A program made the position numbers and the translations under genes. Of a stretch of 64,000 bases of DNA, positions 13,256-28,084 are shown one piece after another. Every line of letters begins with the position of its first letter. Positions within the stretch are counted from its first letter, which is position 1. The DNA is from Malurus cyaneus samueli (taxonomy: Eukaryota > Chordata > Aves > Passeriformes > Maluridae). The notes under the pieces are model-generated. The model did not search any database. It worked only from the letters and a program-made list of their open reading frames with translations, and was not told where the DNA came from. The stretch covers positions 75,124,665 through 75,188,664 of the forward strand of contig CM019215.1 of NCBI GenBank assembly GCA_009741485.1, read 5' to 3'.

Positions 13256-13309
13256 AGAGTTGGGTTTGCTTTTCATAAAGAAAAAGAGTTGTGTTTGCTT
13301 TTTCATAAA
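13256..13309 (+). repeat. 24/25-bp near-tandem duplication
   Basis: Units at 13256-13279 and 13285-13309 are separated by a short A-rich spacer. They share 'tttgctttt' and 'ttcataaa' and differ by one substitution and one extra T. Confidence 0.9.
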
Positions 13310-16300
13310 TCATCTTACTGTAGTGAGAACTCCATACGAAACGGAAAGTCAGATTTTTGCCAATGGAAATAATGTTTTCTTTGTTCCGACATTTATCAAG
13401 GCATGATTTAACTTTAATGGTATTCGCTTTATGTTTTTGAACATTTCTTTGGGGGTAGAAAGAGGTATTTGTACAGAAACTTTCTTTCACTGTGATAAAG
13501 CTATCACAATAAACTTTCAGCTGGCACCAGTAAAGGTTTTCTAATGCTCACATCCCTCAGCAACTGCTACATATTTTATCATGCTTCAGAGCAGTTAAAC
13601 ACTGGTGATATTTTTGATGTTTCTAGACAGCAGAATTCTGCTAGAAAAGGCTGACACTGGGAATTTGATCTCAATCATCACTGAGAAGAAAAAAATAACT
13701 TTTTTCAGTAGTTTGATGAACTCCAATATTTTCATTCAGTTTGGGGGGGTTTTGCAATATTTGAGCACTGTAGTTTGGAGTTATTTTTGTGTATTGGAAA
13801 TTTAAACCAATAATTGCAAACTTTGTAAATTTTCCAATTATTCTGTTAATATAATAGAATATAAAATAATCTAAATAATACAATTGAAACAATAATAGTT
13901 AACTTGTAAGTAATTAAAATTAAATTTCTTAAATTTTAGTACTCTGTTTATTTTATTTCATTTACTTTGGGAAGACTGTGATTAAAGTGATCCAAAGTGT
14001 CCAAGCATAAAATAAAGTTTGTCTGTGTATTCAGACTCAGACATGTATGCAGTAACTGTTCAGGGTTGCAAGGAGGTTGATTTCTCTGTTTAACATAAGA
14101 CAGATTAGCAGGGTAAATTTTCAAGCATTCATGAGGACTTGATCACCCATAAGACATGAACTCTGATGTAATTTTAAAATGAAATCAGAAAATCCATTTT
14201 GGAGGAAGCCATTTCTAAAGGAGAATTAAATGTTTCCATCAAATCTCAAACTGTATTCTAAAAGTGTTAAATTAGGATTTTTACCTAAATTTTCTGAACT
14301 GAATGATTTCATTTTCTTGGTCATGGTAACTGAAATAATTTTTAAAATTAGCATAAGGTTTGAATACATGCAAACACTTAAATATAAAAAGTATTCCAAT
14401 AACAATAGAAGGATAGATAGTGTAATACAAAGTAAAATAGAATTTTGAAAGGAAAACCAAATCTGTCAGCCCAGGTCTCCAGGGGTTGTCTTTCTTCTTC
14501 ATTTTACTGTTAGGTAGAAAAAAGTAACTTTTTTTTTTTTTTTTCTTTTAAGGAGATTCTTGCCATTTCCCTCAGGGAAGTAATACTACTGCTTTAATAG
14601 AACTTAGGATATGTTTGAAATAACCAGTTCAACTTTCTTTATTGTTATTCAGCATCATAACAACACTATTTCTTGTTACACTCTGTTGAATTCTTTAAAA
14701 TAACAATTTTGTCTTTTGGGTTTTCATCCTTCAAATGCTTATTGATTTCTTATTTTACTGGAGGCATTAGACAAGCCAGAGATGTGTAATTTTCTAGAAT
14801 TGTCGTGGTTTTTTCTGAAGTCCCTACAGTTTACAAATTTTTATCTAGAAGATAGCTTCTTGAACTGAATCCTATATTCCGAGTATTACTCCACCAGAGA
14901 TGCCCAGAGACAGGTGCTGCCTGTTTTCTTTCTCTTGAGAGATCTCTGCATATTCAGCCCTAAATTGGAAAGTATCGGCTTTCCTTTCCTGTCATCTCAC
15001 ATTGCAAACTTACAGTTCGCTATCACATGAACAATTTCTTTGTATTTCTAAGGCTGTCCATGAGGGAGGTCGCCCTATCACACTGATAATTCGTTCTTCG
15101 CTCTCTTCTTACCTTTCAACTCTCTGTTTCCAAAGCTGCATTTCAATATTTCTAACATAAAATAAATCAAGAAATAACAATCTTCAGTACAGGAATCCCA
15201 GTACTCTGCATCATACATTGTCATCCTGTAGCCATCATATGTACTCATTCTCATAGTACATTGCAAATAGCCTGGAACAAAAACATGTCCTGGAGAAAAC
15301 TCTGACCTCTGTGCTAGAGAAATAGATATTGAGCACCATTGAGCTGGCTCACTAAACCTGAAAATTTCCCTTGCTAATCTAAATGTTCAAGGTAGGTAAA
15401 ATTGCTTTTCTGATTTCTTCAGACTGTGAAACTGGGAAAATGCATCCATTACAGAAGCATAACATGATTTACTACATGAATTTTTCTCTCACAGAGTTTT
15501 TGACAAGCTAAAGCAAGTAAGTAAAGATAATATCTTTTGTTATGTCAATTATTGGACTTAAGTTAGAAAGGGCTGCTAAGTTTCAAAAACATGCAAGCAG
15601 CAAGGGATGGGAGAAGGATTGTGCATATATTATGGAAAAGTACAGATATTTTGCACCTCTGAGTTTCCATAAAACAACAGAACCATAAGCTTAACCCACA
15701 AAGCATTTAGGACCCTTTCAAGGAAAACAGAAGTTTTAATAGATTGCAGGACTAAAAGAGAGTCTGCCCTGGTTCAACTTCTTGTGATGTAAGGTTTAAC
15801 TATGCTGATTACTGAGCACAGCCTAAACCCAGATAAGTAGTTTGTAGTTGTAGTCATGACATAGAATGAAATTACAAAAAAAGTAGTGATTTTCTGGGAA
15901 ACTGAATTTAAGAAATAAAATGTATGAACCTGTATATCTCCCATGAAAAAATATACTTTTTATCTACTAACAGTCTTGAGGAATGCAGATAAAATTATCT
16001 TAAATGCCAGAGATTTTACAGACTTTGCTGCTTTTAATGTTACCTGTTGAAAAGATATGCCAAGCACAGTTTCAGTCCAGTCTGAAAACACAAAGTGTTA
16101 TTTTTCTACTCACATGTTTAACAAACCTAATAGCACCTAATCTGGTACACCCTAATTGTATCTGTTATGTGACATGCCGACTGAAGTTTTCCAAGCTAAT
16201 ATTTCAGTCTGTCTAATTAACACAGAGAAATTTTATTTACATAGATAATTTTGGAAACTAAAGGCAGATGCTTTGTCCCTGGTCTCCATAAAAAGGCTTT

Positions 16301-17847
16301 TTTGACATGTTTAAGTTTGACACATTATGTGAAATAATAGCCTAAGGTAATAAATACAGCTTTCTTTTGCAACGTTTACAAGATTTTATCATGTTGCATA
16401 GCACAAACCAAAGGCATCTTATCATGTAACAAAGATGAGATGTTAAATATAGATTTTTTGTTCAGTTTGGGAAGAAGATGTCACTTATTGACTGGAACAC
16501 TGGGTGTGGGGTATCAATATTAAGGTTCTAATATAAGACTTCTGCATTGACTTCAGGTGAAATTTTCTCTGTGCTTTGGGTTTCATCGGTTTCAAAATGA
16601 ATGTAGTGCAATAATCACACGTAAACATAAGGGTGAGACTTAATGCATATTTAATGAAATGTATCTCCAGACAAATAAGAATTTCACATTTGTCTGGATT
16701 TGAATTAGTTTGGGGTTAGAATGCATAGCTTAAAAAATACGTGCAAAAGCTCTGAATAAATTGCCTCTTGAAATAAGGACAAAATAAGGATGACTCAAAT
16801 TGCTTATTGTAAGATCCTGTACTCTCAAGAATACAGTTGTAACTTTTATACAAAGGAAATAGTAGTTCTCTTGACAAATATATACAAACAAAGCTGAATT
16901 TCTATTTCCTTACAAGTTAATGAGAAAGATTAATTTAATACACATGAGGAGTTGAACAACTCTGTGCTTATCTCAGGACTCATGGAAGCTTTTTCACATT
17001 ATACAGTCCGTGATCTGGCCTCTTTTGTGATTGGTAGATCCCTTGCAAAGGCAACTGTAAGGCAGATAGAAAGGTTTTAACATCCTTCTGAGAAATCAAC
17101 AGCTGACAGTAGCCCTTGATGGTGCTGTTTCAGACCCAGATTTGCCAAATACTGTCTAATTTGCTTGAAAATGTCAGCAGCTGGAATGGGGAACAAGATG
17201 GTGACTAATAATTCTGAATTAATTGCCGCCATTAATTTTAATTTGTAATCAAAATGTTCCAATTTGGTGTACATTTAAATTACTAATTAAGTTTCACTCT
17301 GTGTATATCTCATATAAAGCAATTAGTGATATTTTTATCTGAGATAAATACCTCAAAAGCAAACTGAAGAAAGATTGTGATTTCCATCTTAAACTATATG
17401 CATTTAAATTTGGCATTCCCTTTGTTAATCATATCTTAGTAAGGTTCTGTAAGGACTGGAAAGATTTTTTTATTTTTTTGTTAAACAATTGTTTTAATAA
17501 AATCTACGACTTTATGGAGGAAAAAAAAATATTTTTATTCAGTACACTATGTAACAATGCTTAGATTTTTTAGGATTTTGGTGTTTGGGGTATGGTTTGT
17601 TCATTAGTTCGTTTGTTTGTAAAATGATGTTGCACAAAGGGATGTCTCTAAGCTGCCTGAAATCACATTAGTATTTTTCACCATTTTGGAAAAGTCAACC
17701 ATCAAACCATGAAGAATTCTCTGTTATCTGGATGATTACTTTGCACATTTCAAAAAAAAATAGGATGTTATTTAAAAGGAATTGCTTGTGAATTGGCTGG
17801 ATTATGCCCAGAAAAAGGTCTGATAAAAGTACTTACATAAGTAAAGC

Positions 17848-17899
17848 AATAATAATGAAATAAAAATAATAAATTTAAAAAATAAATAAATAAAAATAA
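17848..17899. repeat. (AAAT)n / (AAT)n simple repeat
   Basis: A/T-only block (one G) built from AAT and AAAT units, with AAATAAATAAAT at its 3' side. Confidence 0.8.
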
Positions 17900-18294
17900 C
17901 AAGGACTGACTCTAGAGTCCTTAATAACATGTTTTTCCAAAAATTGTTCACATATAAGTAATAATACAATTCACCACTGTAAGCAGCTCATCATATCATG
18001 CTGTTCTCTTAGTAATACAAAGAAATGGATCTGAAAAGAGCCAACTAAGAGTAAAAATATTCATTTCAAAATGCACAAGATTGACTGAAGATACTGAGTA
18101 GAGATAGAAAGCTAAAAATTCTTCCTTTCAGATCCTAGTAATCCAGTATTAAAATAAAAATAACAACAAGATAATGACATAGCCTATCATATGACTTGCA
18201 TAAGGGATTTTTAATTTATGGTATTATATGTTAGTGACTAACTACTCATTTTACTATATTGAAAACAATTATTTTAAAAAAATGCTTAAAATAC

Positions 18295-18310
18295 TTTTTT
18301 TTTTTTTTTT
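18295..18310. repeat. Poly-T tract, T16
   Basis: Uninterrupted T run in AT-rich sequence; followed by a second T12 run near 18340. Confidence 0.85.
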
Positions 18311-19413
18311 CTAGGACTCAGCTAAAAAACACTTGCAGATTTTTTTTTTTCCACAGAATACCTGTTCTTTGACAAAAAGTGGAAGTTCCAAACTCAGAAA
18401 ATCCTGAGAAAGAAGATGAATACTATGACAATAATGAGTGGAGGTTACACACTTAGGAATACTCACACTCACAAATAGAAATTTCCATATTTGCTTGGAA
18501 GAGGTGTGGACAGAAATATGATCTGGAAGAAGAGGTTTCACAGATCCTAGAGGTAGAGAAAGAAATTACTGCTCTTATACATTCAGTTGAATATCCAATG
18601 CTAAAGTAACTGAAAAGTTTAGTGAGTGTTTGCATTGAAAAGTGACAGATGGTTCAGCTTATACCTTTTTTTCGTCCGGAGGGAGCAATCCAGCATAGAA
18701 TACCGGTAATTATTTCTCTACTACACTCAATTGTATTAGAAATAAATAAAAAAATAAATTAAATCAGAAATTTTATTGGAAACCAGAGAGAAACATTTTC
18801 ATATGAATTAATACTTCATTCTAGCTGCAACAAGATATCCTGACATAATCATTATTTTAGATCTACTGCTGTTTATGAACTCAGAATGACAAAGGAATCA
18901 ATAAAAGGTGTCTGAATAGATGCAGATCACACTAGAAAGAAAACCCCCAAAACAACTTGCTGAGTACAATAGAAACTTCTGCTTGCTGCATATTACATCT
19001 GATTTAGTTGTTCATTATAATAAATCCAAAATTACTTCTCAGTGATTTATACATAGGAAGTTCATCAGATGATAAATCTTCTAAGGACTTTCAACGCCAT
19101 AAGGCAAATCAGACCAAAACTATGGTATTGGTACTAACTAATTTAAATAGTGACAGTGATGACTGAAAATGGATTTTTTCATCATTCCCATTATAGAGTT
19201 CAATAAATTCCATTTCATTATTGTGTGTAAAGCAGGCTTTTAAGGTTTAATGCTCAGCATTTTGAGGGTGTGTACATGTTGCTTTCCTTAGCACTGCAAC
19301 ACGTGAACCAAGGTCTAGCATTTAATTTTTGATCATGCTAGCAACCTAATATTTATGTTGTCACATCAGTTTTAAAATTCTTAGCGGTATTATTGGTTTG
19401 TTTCTTTACCTGC

Positions 19414-19482
19414 AAAAGAAAAGAAAAGAAAAGAAAAGAAAAGAAAAGAAAAGAAAAAAGAGAAAGAAAAAAAGAAAAGAAA
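19414..19482 (+). repeat. (AAAAG)n pentanucleotide microsatellite
   Basis: The first 42 bases are a pure AAAAG array, eight full units; the rest is interrupted by AAAAAAG and AGAAAG variants. Its open frame is lysine-rich and is not a gene. Confidence 0.95.
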
Positions 19483-21685
19483 TGCAATTACCTTTGATCA
19501 AGAATTGCAGTGTTTTGCATCTTAATAAATCTGCACTCAGAACTCTTGATTTCTTTCATAATACAGTGGAAAGAGAAAGTCATTAAGAATATTTTGTCAG
19601 AATTATTCCAAGCACTGATAGAGGTATTTGTGAAAAACTATGGTCTCAATGACCCGGAAGATTATTGCTTCAAGTTTGTCAGAGGCTGCCATCTTGAGAA
19701 AGAGTTTTACCTACTAAACCACTAACACGTGATGTTGGCTTTTCTGGTTGACTTCACAGGATGCTGAGAATACTCTTAATTAGTTATGTGATCACTGAAT
19801 GTGTAAAGTAAACTAGAAATAGCATTTAGTATATTTTATTTCAAGATATATATCAAAAAGCAGTCAGAATTTGTATGTAGATACTTCTTCTTTTTATGAA
19901 CAACACCAAAATATTCTTTCCTGTGCACAAGAGGCCCAACAAGATATGCTGCTGAAGATGATTAAAAAAATGTATGCTGTTCTTGGTTTTGTGTTTTCTT
20001 GTGTCTGGACAAGATCGTGCCTCCAGCACAGCAAGGGCACACCTCCTGGAAGAGGGGGCAGGAGTGAGGGGAAAGGCACACCAATTATGGAGCTATCAAT
20101 ATTTTAGTAGTGGGGTATTGCTGCGGAGTTTATACATACTTTTGAAAAATCTCATGTCGAGGTGCCAAAGCAAAGGGCACAGTGCTTTAATTTACTCAAA
20201 TAAATATTGGATAACTCATAATTAGACAAATTATGGGCTATAACAAACTTTCTGGTAGGCACAACCCAGCCCAGATGCCTCCAGAGCATATCATAAAACA
20301 GTCTGTTGCAAGTAACAACAGAATTAATGAGTCACAAGGTTAGACACTCATTTAGCTCTGCTGTGGACAACCCTCCTCTCCTATGAAGTTTCTTTTTCAC
20401 AATTCAATTGTTTTCCCACTTATCCATCACTGTCCCATTTTCGTTTTGTTTTTTTTTTTTTTTTTCCTTAGTTCAGCCCTTTCCCTGAGACTTTGTTACT
20501 GCCATCTCCCAGCTATGGCATAGCTCTGCAAAAACAATATTCTCAGCCTTTGGAACCTGCCATTGGGATGGGACACAAGGGTGGTTGTGGGGATGATGCC
20601 AATTCTGACATTTCCCTTGCCAACCCTCCAGACAGGATGATAATTTTCTGCCAAAATCTGACAGAATGCTGCTTTTGTTCTTAAATGGCTAAAACCACTT
20701 CCATGGAAAAAGAGATCCCTAGGATTCATCTATGCATTAAATAATCTTAATCTCTCAGGTTTTAAATTACATGATGGTCCCCTCCAAAGCTCTGAGAATG
20801 TACTCAACTATTAACTTCTTTTCTATCTCCTTCTGGCAGTTTTCTAGAGTTCTAATCAACATGTTGAGTAAGAGTTGCTGGATAGCACAATTACCTAATT
20901 TCATTGCCATTAATTATTTATTTTCCTAAATTATGAGAAAATATTATGACATAATAAACTAGGAATTCAGTTTTCATTTTGTTATTTATTTGTCTGTAAG
21001 ACATCTTTGACATCATTATTATTGATAGAGTTTAAAAATAGACATATATATAATTATTGGAAGTGTGCTCATTTTAGAAGTCAGCTCACAACAGATTAAT
21101 GTATTAAAATATAGTGAGAAGCATAATAATTCGTCATTTTATTTCATAATAACTGGCAGTAGGATGGAAAGGGTGATAAAAATGCCAGCTGTTCCCATAA
21201 AGCACATCAAGGGGTTGAATTTCTGTTGATTTATTTATCTTCAATTCATTTTTTAAATCAAAGTTTTGCAGTAGCAGTAGGAGCTATAGTTCAACATAAG
21301 GAGCAAGGTCTGATTCTGCAATGCAAGTTTCCTTTTGTGGCTCTGAACCAGGTACACAGTATGTCTCATGATAGCTATCATCCTGATTAAATTTTAATCC
21401 TCCAGCCAGGATCATACCTGAGGGTTTGGAATCCTTTCAAAGTGTAGACATCTCTGAAGATTTGATATCCAATGGACTTTTTCCAGGAGGGTCACATTTT
21501 AGTACCTGCTGGACCTCAAACACTTCAGATAAGGTAATGTCATAAATCAATTTTTAATTAAACAATTTAAATTGAAATAAAACACTATTTAAATTGTCTT
21601 AATGAAAGAGCTTAAATTAGTTGTCTCTGCAAATAATTAGTGTAATTCTTGAGAATATTTTTTATTTTATTTTGGTATTTCTGAT

Positions 21686-21721
21686 GGGGTTTTTTGGGAT
21701 TTTTTTTTTTTTTTTTTGTTT
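21686..21721. repeat. T-rich tract
   Basis: Run of T with isolated G interruptions, simple low-complexity sequence. Confidence 0.8.
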
Positions 21722-24700
21722 GTATTGGGATTTTAGGTTGGGTAGAGTCTTATAATTAAATATATAGAGTTTAAAATCTAAACTATTCTTAACAATGTTT
21801 AAGGGAATCAAGTGTAGAAGTCTTCTAGAACAGGCTAATTGCATATCTCTTGTGATTGAAAAATATATATGGGCATATCTTTGCAACTAAGGAAATTATC
21901 AAGATGACCTGTGATATTTTGTGGGAAAACAAAGACCCCTGTCTCTAAAAAAGATAAACACCAAACAGGAGAAGTTAAGAAGTATGTGAAGGCGTGCAGT
22001 AATAAGAAATTGAGATTTTATGCTTTAGGATTCTTTTTTTGCAATTTAGAAAAACAAATTTTATTTTAGAATACAGAAAAAATAATTCTGCAGCTTTGTA
22101 TCACATCTGTAATCCATTCAGATTCTTCACATGAGAATTAAATTAAATAAAATTTCAAAATAATTTTTAAATGTATTTCTGGAGTACGTATGCTGTGCAC
22201 AATAAAGATCAGTACAAATTATTATCAGTTTACAAGAAAACACACTGTACTTCTCTTATAGTTTCTCAGAGTATGTTGAGAGTTTATTGTGCATCCTTCA
22301 GTAAAACTTCTGAAAATAGGTATGTGTACCACTAGCTGAATACTTCCCAACAGAAAGGAAGATGGATATTTAGACCTATGTGTTTTCTATTCAGATATGC
22401 AATTCCTGTTCTAGGGAGGAGTTTTCATATTTGGATGTTAAAATTAAGTCTATGAGCATTGGAGGCACTCTGTGTGTCTTATGAAAAACACTTCATATTT
22501 TGCAGTATTTGACCTTTGTGTCTTTCCAGCATGTGTATCTTCCTTCAGTGATATTTTCAAGGAGAGGTACTATTCAGTTACATTTTCCAGAGCATTTTTG
22601 TTAGAGCATTGCTTCCCTTACAAGCACTGAACCGGCACATCAATTGTCCTACAGCTCTAGGTCTGCTTCTTGCACTGTCCAGCCAGACCACAGATCCTCA
22701 TAGCTCGGTGTGTTCTTAATAGGAACAGAATATGTTTGCTTTGCCCAAATATTTTGATAATTCTAAACTCAGAATAGTATTATCTGGAGAAAATTTGTAG
22801 GGGTGATGGGGAAGTCTCTGAGTATTTGATTCTTATTTAAGAAGTTGGTTTTCTCTGGAAATGCATTTTTAACTTTCCTTGGCTAGCACAAGGTTCAGAA
22901 GCTCAGCCAATACAAAATCTTACACATCATGAAATGGTTCTTTATAATTTTCATGCCCAAGCACTTTTCAGGTGCTTTTTAATCTTTATTAATTTTTTTG
23001 TTTGTTTGTTTTAATTACTTACTATGTTCCTACTCCCAGCTTAAGGTCTTAAGGTGACCTTTTTCCAACAAATATCTGATCCTTTAAGCTCTTGAATGTA
23101 AACACAAAAAAAGACCAAATATCCTCCCTTGCTTCCGGAATGGGCAATTTCATTTGAAAGCAATGTTTATGTAGAGTGATATTGACCTGCAAATTTCAGG
23201 TTAAGTGACCATTTATTTTGTTTTTCCATCTACTTGTATTCTTCCTTCCATTAAATATAATGCACTTGCACTTTTCACATACAATTTATAATTGCAATTT
23301 TATTTGTTTTGTAGTGACCTTGTTATGATGTAGTCTCTTGGCAGTTTTCACTGCATTGGAAAATTGATTAAAAATTATAAGGAATAAAAAGGTCTAGGAA
23401 TTTATTTTTACTAAAAAGTTCAGTTTGGAAGTACAGAATATATTTGTCATACTTTGGTAAGAAAATAGTCTAAAACCTATTTTCAAACTCTTGTCCATAT
23501 TTGTTGTCAACCAAATTGGACCAAAAAAAATTGTATTTTTATCGTTAAGGCATACACATGTTTAAGCTAAGCAGATACTAAAACAAACATAGAAATAGTC
23601 AATTTAAGGAAGAAATTGGACCCAGAGATTTTTCTTCTTCTCAGCAAAAGTGGATTTATACAAATTATAAATTCATTTGATTAAAATTTTAGTTGTGCTG
23701 CTTAATTTACAAGAAATTAAACCCGATTTTATACAAAGTGTATTCAAGTAACAATTAGCTCACTCCCAGACTGAAATAATATTTATCAAAAAACTGTTTA
23801 GCTCAAGAAATTGCAATTTGCCATTTTTTTATGAATAATGACACCTTAATGCAGCAGCAGCTGCATTGAATGCATTGTGATTATTTGTGGAATAAGACAT
23901 TCTAATACAAAGCTTCACGCTGAGCAAAAACTTCTCATTATAAGAAAAGCTTTTATTGTCATTATAGAATCATAAGCTGGACTGAGGGTTGGAGAAGATA
24001 TTCAGTCAATGACTACGTGATAGACCATCAAGGAATAATGAGTTTGAATTGGAGGGTTTATCAAGAACCCCTTTTAGACTTCATCTTTTATCACAACAGA
24101 GAGACAGCTGTTTTGCTCTGCCTCTCTTATGGTGTCACGTGCTTTCTCTGATCCTGCTCTTTTACAAGCAAGGAGATCAGGAAGGACTTTTTGGACAGAT
24201 GGCAGTGTTGACTCTGAGCTGTAATTCATGCAATCTCTGTCCAGAATTACATTTGTGCCATACGCACTGACTTTTACATTCCCTTTGGAAATGATTTTAA
24301 ATGGAGGAACAAGAAAGATCTCAAAATATGTCACTTCTCCTCACTCTATGGTTATGCTAAATGCACTTCTGCAAGGTGCTAATGGACAAGGTGTCTCAAG
24401 CCTCACATCACATCTCCATAAGGGTGAGGCCAGCCTCAGCTGCTGAGGACAGGTCTCCTAGGATAACTAGTTGAGCAAAAGATGGAAATTAATCTACATA
24501 GACAGATTAAATTGAAATGAATTATTTAAACTTTAGTGAATATTTGGAGCCAGAGACACGACATCAGTTGTCTTCCAAAAATCTGTCCCTCTAAAAAAAT
24601 AAAATCGAACAGAAAGCAGGAAATACCAGACCACTTCCTATACCTTTAAGTAACATGGAATGTGGTGGTTGTGCTTATAGTAACTCATTAGGCACAAAAA

Positions 24701-27700
24701 TACACAAGGGAAATAGGCAAAATACTCATGAATGTGTAGTGCAGTTTACATTGAAAGAGTAGGGCGCTAGTTAAACAGCAAGATCAATCATAGGTAGGGC
24801 AGAAAATTCATTATTTTAGAGCTATAAACAGGCTACAGAGCACAAGGCATTCGTTAACTAATGAAATCAGGAAGAAAATTTCTTTGTACAGATTTTATCA
24901 GATTTCACCTCTACAGATGATTTTTCAGTTTCCATGAAGCTTAACTAAAGAAGCAAAACCAGGCATACAAGACTATCAGGTGAGACTTAGCCTTAGTCAT
25001 ATTTTTAAAATAGCATCAGGTTTTTTTTTCAGAAGAAAGGTGTTGTTTGCCAAATTTTTTACAGTTCATGAGTCAAGCCCTTGACACTTAAAAGAGGATT
25101 AGGGAGTCCAGTGTTGACAGTTATACAGGTCATTCAAGGATTTCCCCACTTCACATAAGTTTCACACGTTAAAAATTAACTTATCTATTTTTCACCACCT
25201 TTTTCATAAATGTCTCTCACAGCAGAATTATAGCTACAGCATCTCAGGGAGATTTAATCAGGAATATATTGTTACAAGAACTATCTTATTCATTTTCCAG
25301 TCGGAAAGTTGTAATGTTTTATTTTTCCTGTTAGGAGAGTTGAAATGGGTGTCTGCTTTGGAAGTCCTCACTTTTATTCTCTATTAGAGAGAAAAAGAGA
25401 AGACATTGGAGGACAGATAATTTGATCAGTATCCAGGTTGTTCCACATTATCTGGTAGACCTAGACACAGAGAAGTGCAGTCTTTTCTTTAGGCTTCCTA
25501 TAATCTGACAACACACCAACCCTTCTGAAGAACAGCAAAAAAAATTAACTTATTTTTGTCCTTTTTTTTAACCCCACACATGGATTTTAATTGCTTCTGA
25601 AAACAGCAGAGCAATGTAAAGGAGAATGTAATTTCCTTTATTTGAATATTGTAGGGTTAAAAAATGCTATTTGCAATTTTTTTTAGAATAATTTCTAACA
25701 CTGCAAAACTTAAAACAATTTCATTTTAATGTGATAAAATATCAGAGCCATAAAATATCATCCTGTATTCATCTAACATGATTTTTTCCTAGTATTCAGA
25801 TTAAATATTTCTTTCAGGGTCTTGTTGAAGGGAAATTTTCTTAATATAGACAGCAGGTAAGAAAGAAATTTAATTAATATAAATAAATATATTCCATGTA
25901 TGCTATATTAAAAATATTCCATGAAAACTACCAGGCATAGACTATGTTATATTTTGGTTTCCTTAAGTGCAATGAGAAAGCTAAAATCTCTATGTGCTAT
26001 ACACTTCGTGGGTGGCAAGAACTTTCATTAAACCAGTGGGCAGTCTCTAAAAAGCAAAATTGGTAGTTTCACCAGATTTTTAATCCTATTGCAGAAATTT
26101 TATTTATTGCCTTTTAATAATTATGAGGATCTCTAGAGGTTGGGTTTTTTTTCATTTGTGGTGATGTGCTTTATTGAGGGGTGTATGTTTATCCCTGATT
26201 TGTTTTTCCTGTTTGTGGGGGTTTTACACCAAGCTCAGATCTAAGGACCTTATCTCACCCTGGCCAGCCTTATTGAATTTGATTTTTTCTCTCACTGAGT
26301 TGATATGTTTGAACTATTGCCAAGCCATCTTGACCTTTAATTATTCTGGATAGCAATGCTAGCATTATCCTGAATATGCATTTTCAGAGGAGGGATTATG
26401 TGTTTATGTTATATTTAAATTCCTTAAATAAATTTAGAGAAAATATATACTTAATAATACAAACTGCCAAAATCTATAAAGACAGAAATAAAGAAGGGAT
26501 GAAAGAAAATGACATTACTTCTAGCCAGTCATCTTTTGTTATGCAGTTTTTTGTAAATACCATTGATTTTGCAAACATTTGTTTACATGTGTTTTGACTG
26601 CACATTTTCCATTCCTCTTTTTCCTTCCTAGAAAGGGGAAGGAATTTCATAAACTCTGATCTCTGAAGTGGAAAGATTAAAACAAATCCATACTTCATTC
26701 TTTTATACACGACTTTTCAATTTTTTCAGTCGTATTACCTGGCTTACTAGATTCAGTTGTAATAACTTGAACTGCAAGAGAACTAAGGAATCAAGGAAAA
26801 TTAAAACCTTTCATGAATGAAACATTGTCTCAGGAGACCATTTATTTTCTCCCAAGTTAAAACAATATGTTCTGCAATTCTAACTATTCTCTAAGTTTGA
26901 TGTTAATGTCCATATAATGTGACACTTTCGCAAAAGAGGAAATAGACTATAAAATGAATTATTGTATTAACAATATCGTTCAAAATAATATCTAATGCTG
27001 TTTCTTCAGGTGAAAAAAGAAAATACACATAAACATAAGTTTTTCAAAGCAGTCTAAGGATAATTTATTAAAACAACAATGACAAAGTCTGGGACATATT
27101 GCAATTTATTAGATTGTTACTGGTTGTCTACAGAAAAGAAAACTGATAATAATATGGTGCCTATAAATCAATGGTAGATAGTATCACCAGAGAAATTACT
27201 AGAAATTAGTACCAGAGCAATAATGTTACCAGAGTGTCACGGCTGAAATAAAAATCCTTACCATCATTGTTGGATGCATACTGTTAGACAAACTCAGAGC
27301 AAATATTGCATTGTAACAATGACATATGGAATAACAAATTTTGGTACTGATAGCAACCAGTAATGAGAAGATAATGAAGAAACTGAAGCTTAATATACAT
27401 TAATAAGTTGTGCTTCTGTGAATAGAAATAACCCACAGAACAGTACTGTAAATGATGCACAGAATTATGTTTTATGGCATCAACAAAATTGCTTTTATTT
27501 AAATCAGAAACTTTCTAAATTCAAGAAAATGTAAATAAAGTTGTTATTAGCAACGTGTTGCACTAGTGAAGATCAATTGGATATCTGCTCGATAAACACT
27601 AAATCAGATTTAAAATATGAAGAGCTTGCTGTTTACTATCTCTAGTGTTTCTTTAGGATAGTATACTGGCAGAATTAATACTAAGAATTGAAATTATTAC

Positions 27701-28025
27701 TGCCACAAAGAGATGAGGGTTAATATAAACCCATGCACTGCATTTTAGGAATGTTAAAGAGATATTTTTGGTTAGGGATGTAATTGAATAGTCAATGTCT
27801 TTAATGTTATTGTTTCTGAAGATTCACGAGCATATTGGAGCTCTATAAATACATAGGTATTGACAGGAATATGTGGATATTCAAGAGGTGAAATATGGGT
27901 GCTTATTGAATGCAATATTGCTTTTAAAACATTATCATATTGGCAATAATGATGAGCCATAAGCCTTCACAGGTCTTTGCAATAAAAGGAAGAGTTCTTC
28001 TGGTATAGAGCTTAGTTTTGCATGT

Positions 28026-28084
28026 TTGGTTTTTTTTTGGTTTTTTGTTTTGTTTTTTTTTTGTTTTTTTTGTTTTTTTTTTTA
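28026..28084. repeat. T-rich tract with G interruptions
   Basis: About 59 bases of T with single or double G at irregular spacing, followed near 28155 by another T run. Low complexity. Confidence 0.85.

Larger units (their letters stand above)
13310..19413. other. Intergenic desert, no gene seen
   Basis: AT-rich sequence with no recognisable gene or transposon. Frames here (for example 13605-13805, 15078-15266, 16004-16216, 18311-18541) are short and overlap each other on both strands, which is what chance gives. It contains T-runs near 14529-14544 and 18295-18310 and an (AAAT)n-like block. Confidence 0.6.

Noticed and set aside
19398..19586. Lysine-rich 62-codon frame
   Set aside because: Translation of the (AAAAG)n microsatellite.
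23955..24010. Possible minus-strand CR1 terminus ('atagaatcataagctgga')
   Set aside because: Only about 40 bases resemble a CR1 end and none of the next CR1 blocks follow, so chance or a very old remnant cannot be separated.
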